DNA of 64,000 nucleotides from Diplonema papillatum. Taxonomy: Eukaryota; Euglenozoa; Diplonemea; Diplonemida; Diplonemidae. The stretch lies in contig JAPJBO010000179.1 in NCBI GenBank assembly GCA_030068145.1, positions 1 to 64,000 of the forward strand. The letters run 5' to 3'. The notes beneath the pieces were generated by a model. The model searched no databases. It saw only the letters and a list, made by a program, of their open reading frames with translations, and had not been told where the DNA came from. Positions 1 to 9,796 of the stretch are shown here, in pieces. How positions within the stretch are numbered: position 1 is the stretch's first letter; each line of letters starts with the position of its first letter. The translations under genes and the position numbers were made by a program.

Positions 1-998
1 CGTGACACATCATGTTCTTGACTGGTTTCCCTGACTTTCGTTTGACAAAAGATGATGGCACGTTTGATCCTTGTGTGGGACTTGATGGGGACAGGCCATG
101 AGAGGTATGTATCACCAGCTGCAAACTCTTTTCTCTAGATTTGCGAAGACTCAAAGACAGCTTGAACCATGCCAGACTTACTGATGTAGTTGAGAACCCC
201 AGCGAGTGGTGAAGGAGCCAACGTGACACGAGGCATCCATATCCTCATGCCATAGCCCACCCAGTTCAAGGCACGGTCACCCACCCCAGCAGAGCGAAGT
301 ACAAGAGCACTGTCGTCACTCACCTCAAAGTTGAACTCCATAGGTATGTTGGTGAACATCTTCTTGTGGTGTTGGAAGATGTTGAAGATGAGGCTGAGAG
401 GCACCATGCAATGTATCTCTTTGTTCCCTGTGGTGAGTCTTGCACGGTGAGCAGTACTCGAGTCTCTGTTTGCAGTGTCATCAAACCCGTCAACGTGATC
501 ATCATTAATGACATCCTTCCAAGTGATGTAGTGACTAAGCAGATTGCTCCCCACAGTGCCATCATACTGCTTCGTGAAGTGAATGAGCGACTCAGCATTC
601 ATCTGCTGCCCTGCAAAGTTAGGAGTGTCCTCGATGTTGACACCACCGATCTTGAGTGTTTTCCTTCTGAAGAAGTTGAGTACATTTGACGCAAAGGCAG
701 CCTTGTTGTCATTATTATCAGCAAATGTCCATGCTTCTGTTGCAGCCAGGTTCTTGTGTGTTGCAAGATTGTCATAACCGTTGCCACCTGCGTTGACCTT
801 TACCATCTTGAAGGACATCTCCAAGAACCCTTCAATGTGGCTGCTCTGGTCAAGCAAGGTGAAGGTAAAGTCCCGCTCAACTCTTCCAAACTGATTCTGC
901 AGGTTGCTCGACTTACCAGTGTCTTGGATTGTGATGTAGTCGTACCCACTGACATCGGAGTGTCTCTTGGTTTTCTCACTGAGATTGTAGAAGCTCAT
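1..998 (-). CDS. Polinton-like major capsid protein, left copy, 3' end cut by window edge, internal amber codon
   Basis: Same gene as 58419-59816. The ATG (reverse complement of 996-998) overlaps the TGA of the upstream gene as ATGA. After 287 codons the frame meets a TAG at 135-137 and then stays open to the window start, so the rest of the capsid protein is encoded in the same frame. The product is predicted to be a double jelly-roll capsid protein. The call rests on the C-terminal part, which is only fully visible in the right copy. The amber codon is identical in both copies. Confidence 0.75.
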
Positions 999-1747
999 TT
1001 TGATAGGCGGATTCTATCTTGAGCAAAGAGAAATTTCTGTAACTGTGGTTCATCATTGAGGATTTCAGGTCTGAGTGAAGGGAAGGATCGTTGTGCTATT
1101 CCCTGCATGAGCTCAAAGGATGGATCTAGTGGCGGGAGGAGTTTGAGTCTTTTGGGAGGTCTTTGTGTGTCTTTGTGGCTTTCTTGTGCTTCTTCTTGTG
1201 GGTGAGATCGCTTTCCCCCTCTCTTTGGAGGAGGAGGAGGTGATGGTTGCTTTGGCTGTGTGCGCATTTGCTCCGTGTCGTCACTTGTGTGATCTCTTTC
1301 CCTCTTCCGACGTTCTCTGGCCTCTGCTCGAGGATTACTTGTCAGGTCCTTCTCTCGCCAATCAGGACCAGCAATCTTAGACATGAAGTTGTCCATTTGT
1401 GACTCATGTTCTGCTTGTTCTAGAGCAGTGCTTGGAGGATGTCCAAAGTCTGCTTCTTCTTGCCCATGTCGTACTTCTTCTTGTGTTTCCTCTTCTTTTT
1501 CATCCCCATGCTCCTCCTCTTCCTCCCCTTTTACTTCCCTCTCCTTCACTTTCAACAACCTTTCATTCCTCACCTTCCTCCCACTGCTCAGTCTTGCATT
1601 CACTTGAGCCACACTCACAACACTGAACACCTCCCTTGAATACTTCTGCTTTGTCCCCTTTGCATGTATGTTCTTACTCAACAACACCCTCACTCTATCA
1701 CCAGGTTTTACACGAGACTGCGACACACTTGCTTTGTCCATGTTCAT
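995..1747 (-). CDS. Protein with integrase C-terminal-like start and acidic/basic low-complexity tail, left copy
   Basis: A 250-residue protein starting at a true ATG. The first 50 residues (VKPGDRVRVLLSK, then QKYSREVFSVVSV) resemble the SH3-like C-terminal domain that follows the catalytic core in retroviral-type and Polinton integrases. No DDE core is present upstream, because the divergent phospholipase-like frame begins there. The remainder has a Glu-rich stretch (about 75-90), Arg/Lys/Pro-rich segments, and a more ordered C-terminus. The stop overlaps the capsid start by four bases, so it is co-oriented with and probably co-expressed with the capsid gene. Function is not known; it may be a repurposed integrase tail or a virion protein. 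Confidence 0.5.
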   Translation of the reverse strand: MNMDKASVSQSRVKPGDRVRVLLSKNIHAKGTKQKYSREVFSVVSVAQVNARLSSGRKVRNERLLKVKEREVKGEEEEEHGDEKEEETQEEVRHGQEEADFGHPPSTALEQAEHESQMDNFMSKIAGPDWREKDLTSNPRAEARERRKRERDHTSDDTEQMRTQPKQPSPPPPPKRGGKRSHPQEEAQESHKDTQRPPKRLKLLPPLDPSFELMQGIAQRSFPSLRPEILNDEPQLQKFLFAQDRIRLSK

Positions 1748-2112
1748 GTCAAATCAAAGACTTGGATAAGAATGCTGCACGTGCATGGAGGGGAGAGGAG
1801 ATACCTAAAGAGGACATCATCACACCAGGCAAATCCAGATTCGATGAGAGTGCAATGATACACGACCTACAGTACACGCATGCCACAAAGACAGGGAAGA
1901 GTGCTAAAGAGGTACGCAAGATGAAGCACAAGGCTGACCTGCAACTCATACGGTCAAACATCTACCATGCACTTGACCCGAACAACAAGAGTGCAATTGA
2001 CAGAGTGCAGCACATAGCAAGCATCCCCACCTTCCTCATCAAGATCCTAGGGGAGACTGCATATGGGAAGATCACAGGGAATGGACTGGAGATTAATTGT
2101 ACATACAAGTGA
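1747..2112 (+). CDS. Phospholipase A2-like (parvovirus VP1-type) protein, start unclear, left copy
   Basis: The frame encodes about 120 residues containing MIHDLQY followed about 20 residues later by KADLQLI. This matches the catalytic HD..Y helix and second helix of the PLA2 domain found in parvovirus VP1 and in several adintovirus/Polinton virion proteins. There it is known to act on membranes during entry; here that role is inferred from family. No in-frame ATG precedes the domain. The nearest ATG (1746-1748) is one frame off and meets TAA after seven codons. A frameshift, an unseen exon or a non-ATG start must therefore be assumed. It is divergent from the 995-1747 gene and convergent with 2125-2340. 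Confidence 0.5.
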   Translation, partial: CQIKDLDKNAARAWRGEEIPKEDIITPGKSRFDESAMIHDLQYTHATKTGKSAKEVRKMKHKADLQLIRSNIYHALDPNNKSAIDRVQHIASIPTFLIKILGETAYGKITGNGLEINCTYK

Positions 2113-2124
2113 TGTATGTATTCC

Positions 2125-2340
2125 TTATATTGTGACCAACCCATTCCCAAGCACAACACCATGCCTCTTCGATATGTCAGCCAGCACATCAAGCACTTTC
2201 TTGTTGTCTCTTTCTTCTTGCTTTTCATGCCTCTCCTCCTCACCCACACCACCACCCTCCACTAAATCACTCCAGGTTCTCTTCCTTGACGGCCTTCTGT
2301 CAGGAAGACTGTCCCTCACTAGGTTTGACCAAGATGACAT
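2125..2340 (-). CDS. Small ORF downstream of the penton-like gene, 71 aa, left copy
   Basis: It starts at an ATG two bases after the TAA of the penton-like gene, in the same direction, and ends 12 bases before the end of the convergent PLA2-like frame. That tight packing is the main reason to believe it. The protein is charged (Arg/Glu/Lys-rich middle, EEERHEKQEERDNKK) with a more hydrophobic C-terminus. I do not recognise it. Confidence 0.4.
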   Translation of the reverse strand: MSSWSNLVRDSLPDRRPSRKRTWSDLVEGGGVGEEERHEKQEERDNKKVLDVLADISKRHGVVLGNGLVTI

Positions 2341-2342
2341 TT

Positions 2343-2881
2343 TTAGTATGAAGACTTTACTTTACGAATGATTACATGATAGTTCACATTCTCCCCTTGG
2401 TTGTTGATGCGCTTTCCATTCTGGTCCGTCAGCCAGAACCTGATGCTGTTGATCTGTGTCTTGTTGATGGGGACATAGTAAGAGCTACCCGGTTCCACCA
2501 CATTGTACAAGCTGCTGGGAGGTAAGGACGGTGGGCTGACAACATATAATATATGGGACTTGGTGCCTGATGTGCCAGAGTTGTGGTAGGAGTACTTTGG
2601 ATTCACAAGATCACAATGGACAACCACTGCTTGGATTCCGTTTGTGATGTCTGCAACGTTGGGTGCAATGTTCTCACCATGACGTATGACTGTGTTCTCA
2701 TCAAAGCCCAAGATGTTGTGGAAGGAACCTGTCCTGAAGTTGACTTGGTGGGCGACAGGCATTGTGATCTTATCTCATAGTTGGCGACTTCATCAAGGTA
2801 GATGGGAGGGTTGTAGGCAACAGTGAAGTCCGTGGAGAGAGGTTCTCCTTCAGAGGAGACAAAGAGCGATAGTTGTTCCAT
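2343..2881 (-). pseudogene. Penton-like minor capsid protein with a frameshift, left copy
   Basis: The reading starts at ATG 2881 (MEQLSLFVSS...) one base after the stop of the upstream gene. It must change frame near 2762-2780 to continue into a second open frame (PVAHQVNFRTG...) that runs to TAA 2343-2345. The C-terminal signature (IRFWLTDQNGKRINNQGE, then hydrophobic strands) is typical of the single jelly-roll penton-like minor capsid proteins of Polintons and adintoviruses. No classical slippery heptamer is visible at the shift, so a lesion is more likely than programmed frameshifting. The right copy has the same shift. Confidence 0.6.
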
Positions 2882-2882
2882 T

Positions 2883-3416
2883 TTATGAGTTGACTTCTTG
2901 TGTAAGTAGTTTGTGTTCATCGACGTCTATCTTGTTGTTGTTGAGGAGCCAGTCAAGGATAGTGGCTGCTTCTTGTTTGACAGCCTGACTTGTGTTCCCT
3001 GCCTTCTGCCCTCCTATCAACAGCATCAGTCTATTCATTGCACCCTTCGTGTCCATTTGGTACACACCAGTCCCAGCCTTTCTCCCTTTACCCTTGCTTC
3101 CTCTCCCTCTCCCTTTCAACGATGGCTGTGTGGGTGACAGAGCTTCAGGTGTTTGTGGGTCTAATGTTCCCTTGGGGACACTTGATTGGAATGAAGGTAT
3201 CAGCTCTGGTGATGCGGTAGTGAGAAAGGTCAAGAAGCCGTCTGTTGTCTGGTTTTCTTCATCAACAGTCTTGATTATCGTTGCACAGTTCAGGGTTTGC
3301 TCGTGTTGGGAACCTTGTTCATAGAGAGCATCAGATCGCTGTTGTGCTATTGAGTTCTTCAGTCTGTCAATATCAAGAAGGAGATTCTCCAGACTAGACG
3401 TGTTGTTCAGCTGCAT
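2883..3416 (-). CDS. Small basic virion-associated protein candidate, 177 aa, left copy
   Basis: Starts at ATG 3416, 14 bases from the divergent packaging ATPase ATG (3431), and ends one base before the penton-like ATG. An N-terminal heptad-like helix (LENLLLDIDRLKNSI) is followed by a Ser/Pro/Thr-rich linker and a basic Gly/Lys/Arg segment (KGRGRGSKGKGRK). The C-terminal segment carries GGQKAGNTSQAV and ILDWLLNN. Co-location with capsid genes suggests a structural or DNA-binding role. That is inference; the family is not named here. Confidence 0.55.
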   Translation of the reverse strand: MQLNNTSSLENLLLDIDRLKNSIAQQRSDALYEQGSQHEQTLNCATIIKTVDEENQTTDGFLTFLTTASPELIPSFQSSVPKGTLDPQTPEALSPTQPSLKGRGRGSKGKGRKAGTGVYQMDTKGAMNRLMLLIGGQKAGNTSQAVKQEAATILDWLLNNNKIDVDEHKLLTQEVNS

Positions 3417-3430
3417 TTTTCTTATTGAAA

Positions 3431-4174
3431 ATGATTCACAATTATGTTCAGAGGACTGAGCCACATGCAGATGGTGAACACTCAAAGCTTCTCCCTTCGT
3501 GGCTGTTCAGGATGGTGTCAGTTGGCCCTTCTGGGTGTGGGAAGAGCACAGTGATGGGGAACATGCTGATGAACAAGGAGCTGAAGTTGCCGTTTGACAG
3601 GGTGTTTGTGATCAGCACAACACTGCACCAACCGATCTACCAGGTGATGATGGAGCACTTTGCAGGTAATGACGAGAAGATACGAAGTGAGCTGGAACTG
3701 GAGTTGAAGAAAAAGAAGGTTAGTGAGGAAAAGATCGAAGAGACCTTGGAAGCCTTGAAGCCAACAGCAGAGTTCTTCGACAGTGTGTATGAGTTCGATG
3801 TCGAGGAGCTTGACCCAAAGCAGAAGAACCTTGTGGTCTTGGACGATGTTGTGTTGGAGAAGAACCAGAGCGACTTCATCAACCTGTATGTGCATGGACG
3901 GTATCGGAACATCTCTCCTGTGTACTTGAGTCAGAGCTTCTTTGCCACCCCAAAGGTGATACGGCAGAACTGCAGCTGCTTCCTGTTGTTCAACCTCAAC
4001 AAGAAGGAGAGGCGACTTGTAGCATCTTCGTGCAGTGACCTTGAGCCTGATGAGTTCAACAGCATGTTTGATGGTTTACCCAGGCACAGCTTTGTCATGA
4101 TTGACAACCAGCCTATTGTTCCTGAACTGAAATATCGGCGGAATTTTGATGAGATTGTATTTCCAGGAAGGTAA
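3431..4174 (+). CDS. FtsK/HerA-type (A32-like) genome packaging ATPase, left copy
   Basis: A 247-residue protein. Walker A GPSGCGKST is at residues 32-40, and a Walker B strand LVVLDDVV has its acidic pair near 138-139. A later QNCSCFLLF strand and Arg-containing NKKERR segment fit the sensor/arginine-finger end of the family. In Polintons, virophages and large DNA viruses this motor pumps DNA into capsids. The start is the first ATG after the 14-base divergent gap. The in-frame TTG upstream is not needed. The last 46 codons (from 4036) are the left boundary of the tandemly amplified unit and are reused in the chimeras at 10269 and 29248. Confidence 0.85.
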   Translation: MIHNYVQRTEPHADGEHSKLLPSWLFRMVSVGPSGCGKSTVMGNMLMNKELKLPFDRVFVISTTLHQPIYQVMMEHFAGNDEKIRSELELELKKKKVSEEKIEETLEALKPTAEFFDSVYEFDVEELDPKQKNLVVLDDVVLEKNQSDFINLYVHGRYRNISPVYLSQSFFATPKVIRQNCSCFLLFNLNKKERRLVASSCSDLEPDEFNSMFDGLPRHSFVMIDNQPIVPELKYRRNFDEIVFPGR

Positions 4175-4610
4175 GAGAAAGGACATGTCTGAGAAAACAA
4201 CGAAAGAAGCTACTGCTAGCCCTTCAGTTACGACAAGAGACGTCAATTCAAGTGGAAGTGTTGGGAGCAAGATAGTGAAGGTGATGTGCTGTAGAAGCAA
4301 GTGTGTTGGGAATCCACGCGTCAGTGTGCGAAGGTAATGTGTTGCTGTGAAGGTTCATGTTGCCGTGACAGCAACCGAGTTGTTTCGACCTGGGATGTCG
4401 TTAAACTCATCCACATCCTTTTCTGAGGGCAAAAGAAAACGTTGTCGAGTGTCTCAATACATTCCGTCACTCACACTTGCCACTAAACAAGACAAAACAA
4501 AAAACAAAAAAAACACCAACCTTTGCTTGGACATTGCCTTGCCATACATTCCACAAACAGAATACACTCACAACAGACACACACATAAAGGCAAAACAAA
4601 AACGTTCAAT
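4175..4610 (+). other. Intergenic region between ATPase and protease
   Basis: No supportable gene. It ends in an A/C-rich leader (CAAAACAAAAAAC runs at 4490-4520) directly before the protease ATG, which may be 5' UTR. The same leader precedes every protease copy, and its A-tract length varies between copies. Confidence 0.6.
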
Positions 4611-5881
4611 ATGTCCAAGATTCGTTGCCTGGCCCGCTTTCGTCCCTTGTCTCCCTCTTCCTCGCAAACACCGCAAAAGAAGGCCAAAAAGTATGCGGAG
4701 AATACTGAGGCTCCAGAGCCCCTCTTTAACGATGCACCACTGTCACAAGTACTGACGGAGGAATACACGAAGAAGTTTGACGACACCGCAACACTTGGTA
4801 CGCTCCGCGAAGAGTACGGTGACGATGCAGAGAAGTGGCGCAAAGCAATGGCAGAGAAGAACATCCCCGCTGAAGTTGCAAAGCAGGCAGAGAAGCATGT
4901 GCTGTGGCCTGCTGTCGTGGACAACTTTTTCCTGTGGAAGGGAGTGAAGGGTGGCGCTCGTATACTCACATGGCAAGATCTTGAAGAGCTGGACAGACAC
5001 AATGAGAACAAGGACAACAAGAGATGCCACCGCATCAAGCGTCTGCTGCAAGGAGACGTGATTCACATACAGAGTGCCATTGAAACCAACCCAGGACCCC
5101 ATCTGCTTGCAGTGCTCGATGCTTTCACGACGAAGCACCCTAAGTGGCTCGAAGAAGGGAGTTACATTCTATACCGCGACTACTCGACACTAACCAAGTC
5201 AGAAGAGATCGGTAAAGATGACCTCGCAATATCTCGTGTCCAGCATAGCGGGTTGTGCTACATGCACGCAGGGGCAGTCATGCAGCATGTCGTGGTTGCA
5301 CTGAACTCGGGAGGGACACACCATGAGATGTTAAATGTGGCGAAGTACATTGTGCAGTTCTACGACAATCGTGCTGTTCGTAACCACATTGTGGACAACG
5401 TTGGTAGCAACAGTATTGGCTTCATGCGTGACATCATGGGGTTGGAGCGCGAGGATGTGGTGACCACTGGACTTGGCATGGGCAAAGCGTTCCTGCGAAT
5501 GCCGAAGTAGTTGCAACCGATATCAGAAAATACGGCATTGGGCTGGTGTCAACATTCGCAGTCGAGCCAGCTTTCCAGCAAGCAGACGGGACGAGTTACG
5601 ATGGAGCTCTGACAGAAGAGTCTCTGGGGCAACATGCCATGGCAGTTGTTGGACACCGTAAAGAAGACAACAAGCACTACTTCCTGCTACAAAACTGGTG
5701 GATCGAGAAGCAGTTCGTGGAGGTGTCGCAGGACTACCTCGCTTCTTCTGGTGCGTCTGTTTCGTTTGTGACAAAGGCTGTGTCAGAGATTCCTATTAAT
5801 TATCCCACCGTATCAGGAGCATACTCGCTGGAGACGGAGGACCTTGGTGACCATTTTGAACTGGAGATGCGCTCGCTATAA
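4611..5881 (+). pseudogene. Papain-like cysteine protease, copy 1, broken by a 1-bp deletion
   Basis: Family described at 11155-12429. The ATG at 4611 starts an N-terminal region with the inverted 40-bp cassette (4620-4659) and lacks the 60-bp block seen in copies 3 and 4. The 2A-like AIETNPGP is encoded at 5076-5099. One A is missing between 5489 and 5490 compared with copy 4 (AAAGCGTTCC versus AAAGCGATTCC). The frame therefore ends at TAG 5508-5510, and the His/Asn half lies in another frame (5546-5881). The catalytic Cys is encoded but the product would lack His and Asn. Confidence 0.85.
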
Positions 5882-6407
5882 AGCGCAATTTATCACTCGA
5901 CGTCTCAGTAGTACGAGCAGCCAAAGCAGTCTCTTAGAACCGTGCAGTGGGCAAATGTCTCTATGGCTTTTATTTTTTTCTTTCTTTATTTTTCTCTTTC
6001 TTATGTCTCGTTTCATTCATCTGTTCCTTTCCCTGGCCCGAGGATTTGTTTGTGCGATTTAACCTACGTGTGTTCTGGTTAAACCGCTGCCAACGTTCTT
6101 TTTAGCTGTAACAAATACTGTCTCCAGGGAAGCAGAAATTGGTTGTCGCAAAAAATCTAGTTTGCAAAAAGATATCAAAAATAGTCAACCCCACCCTACA
6201 TGTTTTCGTGCTTCGTATTCTTCTGCGACCACACACATACACCACACACATACACGACACTCAGGCATTTGCAAACACACAAAACTCCTCACTATGGCAA
6301 CCCTTCACACAAAGTCTTATACACAGTTATATCTAATACATGGGGTGACTCTGCCAAAAATAATACTCCGCAAGACTTCCAAGACTTTGTGAAAGGACAT
6401 TTTCAAA

Positions 6408-6636
6408 TAATGCGCCAATATCTGGAAGACGGTTTGGGGGGTGGTCAGGAGGGTTAAGACATCGTCATAGCCATAGTCAACGTGGGTATGACTATCCAAC
6501 AGCAGGGGTGTGAGGGAGGTTCAGGTACCGTCTTGAGGAGTGTCAGAGAGGTATGCACATCCATTGCGAGGGTACCTAAGAGGGTACTATAAGCACACAC
6601 GTGGGGGGTCTAGGATTATGCGCCGATATCTGGAAA
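6408..6636 (+). repeat. Dispersed ~230-bp repeat bounded by TGCGCC(A/G)ATATCTGGAA
   Basis: An 18-base motif occurs at both edges in direct orientation. The whole segment recurs in each spacer (about 25370-25597 and 32003-32230) and in reverse orientation outside the tandem array at 39598-39843. The inverted copy shows that it is an independent dispersed element and not only part of the amplified unit. Confidence 0.7.
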
Positions 6637-6803
6637 ACTCCTATTACTCCCCCCCCCTCTCCCACGTTTCTCTCGTTCACCCGGTGGGTGGTCCCCGGTC
6701 CCCCGGCGAGAGTTTCTGTTCGTTCTTTTTTAGTTCTTCCCGAGTTTCCGTCCTTTTCTTCTTCTGTTTTTTTTTGTGCGGCCACGAAAAGATGGTGAAT
6801 CCC

Positions 6804-7053
6804 GGAATGGCTGTGCACGAGGCACCATGTCTTCCCATGTATGTGCTCGTGTGCCTTCATGGCACTTGCACTGTACAGAACTCAATGCCTTCCCATGTTG
6901 GTTGTGGGTGCCTCGTCCCACGCAGACTGGAATGGCTGTTCACGAGACACCATGTCTTCCCATGTATGTGCTCGCTTGCCTTCATGGCACTTGCACTTTG
7001 CAGAACTCAATGCCTTCCCATATTGGTTGTGGGTGCCTCGCCCCGTCTGGGAG
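6804..7053 (+). repeat. 125-bp tandem duplication in spacer
   Basis: Two adjacent copies beginning GGAATGGCTG (6804 and 6929) carry the same TTCCCATGTATGTGCTCG and CTTCATGGCACTTGCACT segments with a few substitutions. Present in all three spacers (also from about 25765 and 32398). Confidence 0.85.
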
Positions 7054-7155
7054 TCGAAGGCTCGCACACAGCCCTGGGGGTGCACACTCCCTGCGGGATG
7101 TAACCAAACCTGGGAGCATTAGGTTGATAGCTGTTGTCAGGGCACGTCCAGCAGT

Positions 7156-7180
7156 AGATTTGCGCAAAGAGCGCAAATCT
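7156..7180. other. Perfect 10-bp inverted repeat, 5-nt loop
   Basis: AGATTTGCGC - AAAGA - GCGCAAATCT. Conserved without change at 26117-26141 and 32750-32774. It could form an RNA or DNA hairpin; no function can be assigned. Confidence 0.8.
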
Positions 7181-9738
7181 GCCGCAGCAGGGAGTATTTG
7201 CCCGACCACGCGGGAAGTCAGCCTCAGGAGCTGGAGCTGAAGGCGCTCGTCGGGTGTATATTTACACGCGTTTTGGGTGTAGCAGAAGCACCGGCTATTG
7301 GGCGCTTCTGAGGCTGGTATTCACCGTGTGGCCTATTAAGCAGGACCGAACCCTCTCTCCCCATTTTTTTACATGAGCGCCAGCTTGGAAGGAAATGCTC
7401 GACGATGCTGCCAGACAAAGAACAGAAGGGATCTCAAGTGCTGTAACCACCGAACGTGTTGAACGGACGTGAGGTCATGCGGGTCTACCCAGGTCAAAGT
7501 CCTGAGTGAGAAAACAACACACGGTGGTGTCAGCGAAGAACAAATCAGATTGTATTTGTATTGTATTTGCCCCTCTACCTCTATATTTCCTCCCTTCCAT
7601 TCGGAGTCAAAACAGCTACGTCGAGTATTTTATACAGGAGAAAGAATAATAGAACACCCTCTTGTCGTTTTGTCTGCCTTGAGCAACCGCTAACTGTTGT
7701 GCTTCGGATAGATCCTCTCGGCAAGCAAGCAGGAGAGCATTGCCCGTAGCACTGTGCAGCTGCGAGCGCAGGCAACAGAGAGGACACGTCTGCAAACTAA
7801 TTTTTCTATATGCCTGGAAAACACTGTTCCGGCGGGTTTTTTCGGAGGGTAATGAAGACAACAGTATTTATTACTATGTTTACTTCACAGAAGGACGGTG
7901 CCACGGTGCGACTCGGCAGCCCCTGCTAAACGAGCGCCACGTGGGGGGTGAAGTGAACGGATTCATCCCTTCCTTCAGCACCAAAAGTCCAGGAATACCG
8001 GTATTCCCAGCAATAGAGAGCAAAAGACGCATAAAAGGAGAGAATAGCCGTAAAAGGAACAAAAAGAAAGTTTACGACGATTACCATTTCTTCTCTCTCA
8101 AGCCCCGGCTTCGTATGAAATACTACGAGGGGAACGTCTCCTCGTGCTTCATTGGGCGGCAGGCCCAGTTGGCGTTGCGCATCTTCGACACCCCTGTTGC
8201 CTCCGTGAGACCGCTCCTCAAAGGTGTGCCACGAGCTGCTGTGGATACCATCGGGCCCCTGACCCTGAGGCCATCCTGTAGAGGATATGGTACCCTAGTA
8301 CACACCTACGCAGCATGTGGTACCTACGTATAAACCTCCATAGCCCCCCTGTGGGGACCACAGGGTGTTCTACGTGGTGCATACCATCGTCATCAGGAGC
8401 ACTGACCGACGAAATCGCGCCAAGAGTTGACACGTTTCCGTAAGGGGTTTTGTGTGGGAGAGCTGTGGCAGCGACTTGTGAAGCTGTGGCAGCGGTGGCT
8501 TGTGGGTACTGAGAGGTGTTGTAGGTTCAGGGTTTCCAGTGTGAGCCACGAGAACAGGCAGACCAGACACAGACAGGCACAAGCATGATCCGACCGGCCC
8601 ACAGCACACTTGAAGTGACCCGTGCTTTTTCGTTGACCGCACTACCCTGAGCCCAAATCCTGGACGTGGTTTCAGGTGGCAAATTTGGCAAATGATCATG
8701 ATCAGAAGGTCCTACTTGGGCGGTTCAGTTTCCTGGTTGCCAAGTCAAAATCTTTTTTCACCACGGCCCGACGCGTCACTGTTGCTGTGTGCGCTCGGAT
8801 TGGCGGCGCTCAAGCGGCCACCTTAAGTCACTCGGTTGTTTGTAAAGATTGCTCCGTTCTTCTCCCTGACTTCTCCCTGACTTGTTCCCGGATTAAGATG
8901 ACAAATACTACTACTACTACTACTTAGCTGAAACTACTACACGGCACGGGTGGCCCTCAACTGGTTGGAAAAAATCCCTGCAGGTGTACGTATTAGTACT
9001 TAGGTGCGGCTTCTCCTCGTCTAGCCTCCGTAGAACGAAGCACCGGTGAGCGCCTCCGAGCATTTATGGCACACACGGCGGAAACACCGGGACAAAACGA
9101 AAAAGCGAACCAGGAGCAAAATAGAAAACAGTAGGGGAGGGGGAAAATATGAAGCCATGAACCGCGCGCAAAAACGAGGGAAAAAAAGGAGGGGGAAAAA
9201 AAGAAGAAATACGGGGGGGGGGGCGTTTCGTTCTGTTCTCGATGCTTATATGCGGTCCTTTTTCAGAGGGTCTTTGCCGGCCCCGTTTTCTTTTGTTCTC
9301 CTTCTTGCGCCTTCCCTTCGGAAGAAACACCTGCCTTGTGGAACTAGCTCGCGACGGTTACCGTGCTACGGAGTTGGCTTTCGGTCTCACGGATCGTGGG
9401 GGAAATAGTGCCTCCCATCTTGACGGTCCACCCCTGCTTGAGTCGGTTCGTACCTATCTCTTGAACCTGCATCGAAGTGCCTGTCGCTGTTTATCACAGT
9501 GAAACACGGTCCACCGCAGTCTATCAGGTCCATCCCGAGTCCCTAGAGCTGCATCGAATTGCCCGGTGCTGTATTCTTCGGTCTATCACGGTCTATCAAG
9601 AGGGGATGGACCGGCTCACTGTTATCGAATTGCCTGCTGCTGCTCATCACGGTGTCCCACGGTACACCACGGTCTATCAGGTCCCGGCTCGTTCTTGGCA
9701 ACAAGTTCAGCGCCCGAATCCAAGCAATGTTTCTCAGC

Positions 9739-9796
9739 TAGAGGAAGCAACCGTCGTAACAAGGTTTTGCTGTAGGTGAACCTGTAGCAGGATTTT
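9739..9796 (+). rRNA. Small-subunit rRNA 3'-terminal fragment (helix 45-like), copy 1
   Basis: Reads TAGAGGAAG, then GTCGTAACAAGGTTT, then GTAGGTGAACCTG, then GCAGGAT. This is the order and spacing of the universally conserved 3' end of eukaryotic 18S rRNA. The helix 45 equivalent pairs TGCTGTAGG with CCTGTAGCA around a TGAA loop. Bases differ from the common eukaryotic stem but changes on both sides keep it paired. No recognisable 18S sequence lies upstream and no 5.8S downstream. It is probably a captured fragment or pseudogene of a divergent rRNA. Confidence 0.6.

Larger units (their letters stand above)
1..5175 (+). repeat. Left copy of a 58.8-kb-spaced direct duplication (viral block)
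   Basis: Positions 1-5175 reappear at 58819-64000 in the same orientation. The offset is 58818, rising to 58825 after a 7-base length difference in the A-rich tract before the protease gene. By eye the two copies differ at only a handful of bases, for example one substitution near 4137/62950 and one near 5068/63893. Both window edges cut the duplication, so its true length is unknown. It could be a tandem segmental duplication, two insertions of one element, or a collapsed or permuted assembly. Confidence 0.95.

Noticed and set aside
2760-2785. Programmed -1 frameshift in the penton-like gene
   Set aside because: No X-XXY-YYZ slippery heptamer or obvious downstream structure at the frame change, so a mutation is simpler.
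6540-7240. Overlapping ORFs of 154 and 187 codons in the spacer
   Set aside because: They start at non-ATG codons or inside a 125-bp tandem duplication, are Cys/Leu-rich with no domain, and follow the duplication and not a protein pattern.
7740-8333. 197-codon ORF in the spacer
   Set aside because: Other units carry length changes inside it (replacement near 26788, 230-bp deletion near 33436) that do not behave like selected coding sequence, and there is no domain.
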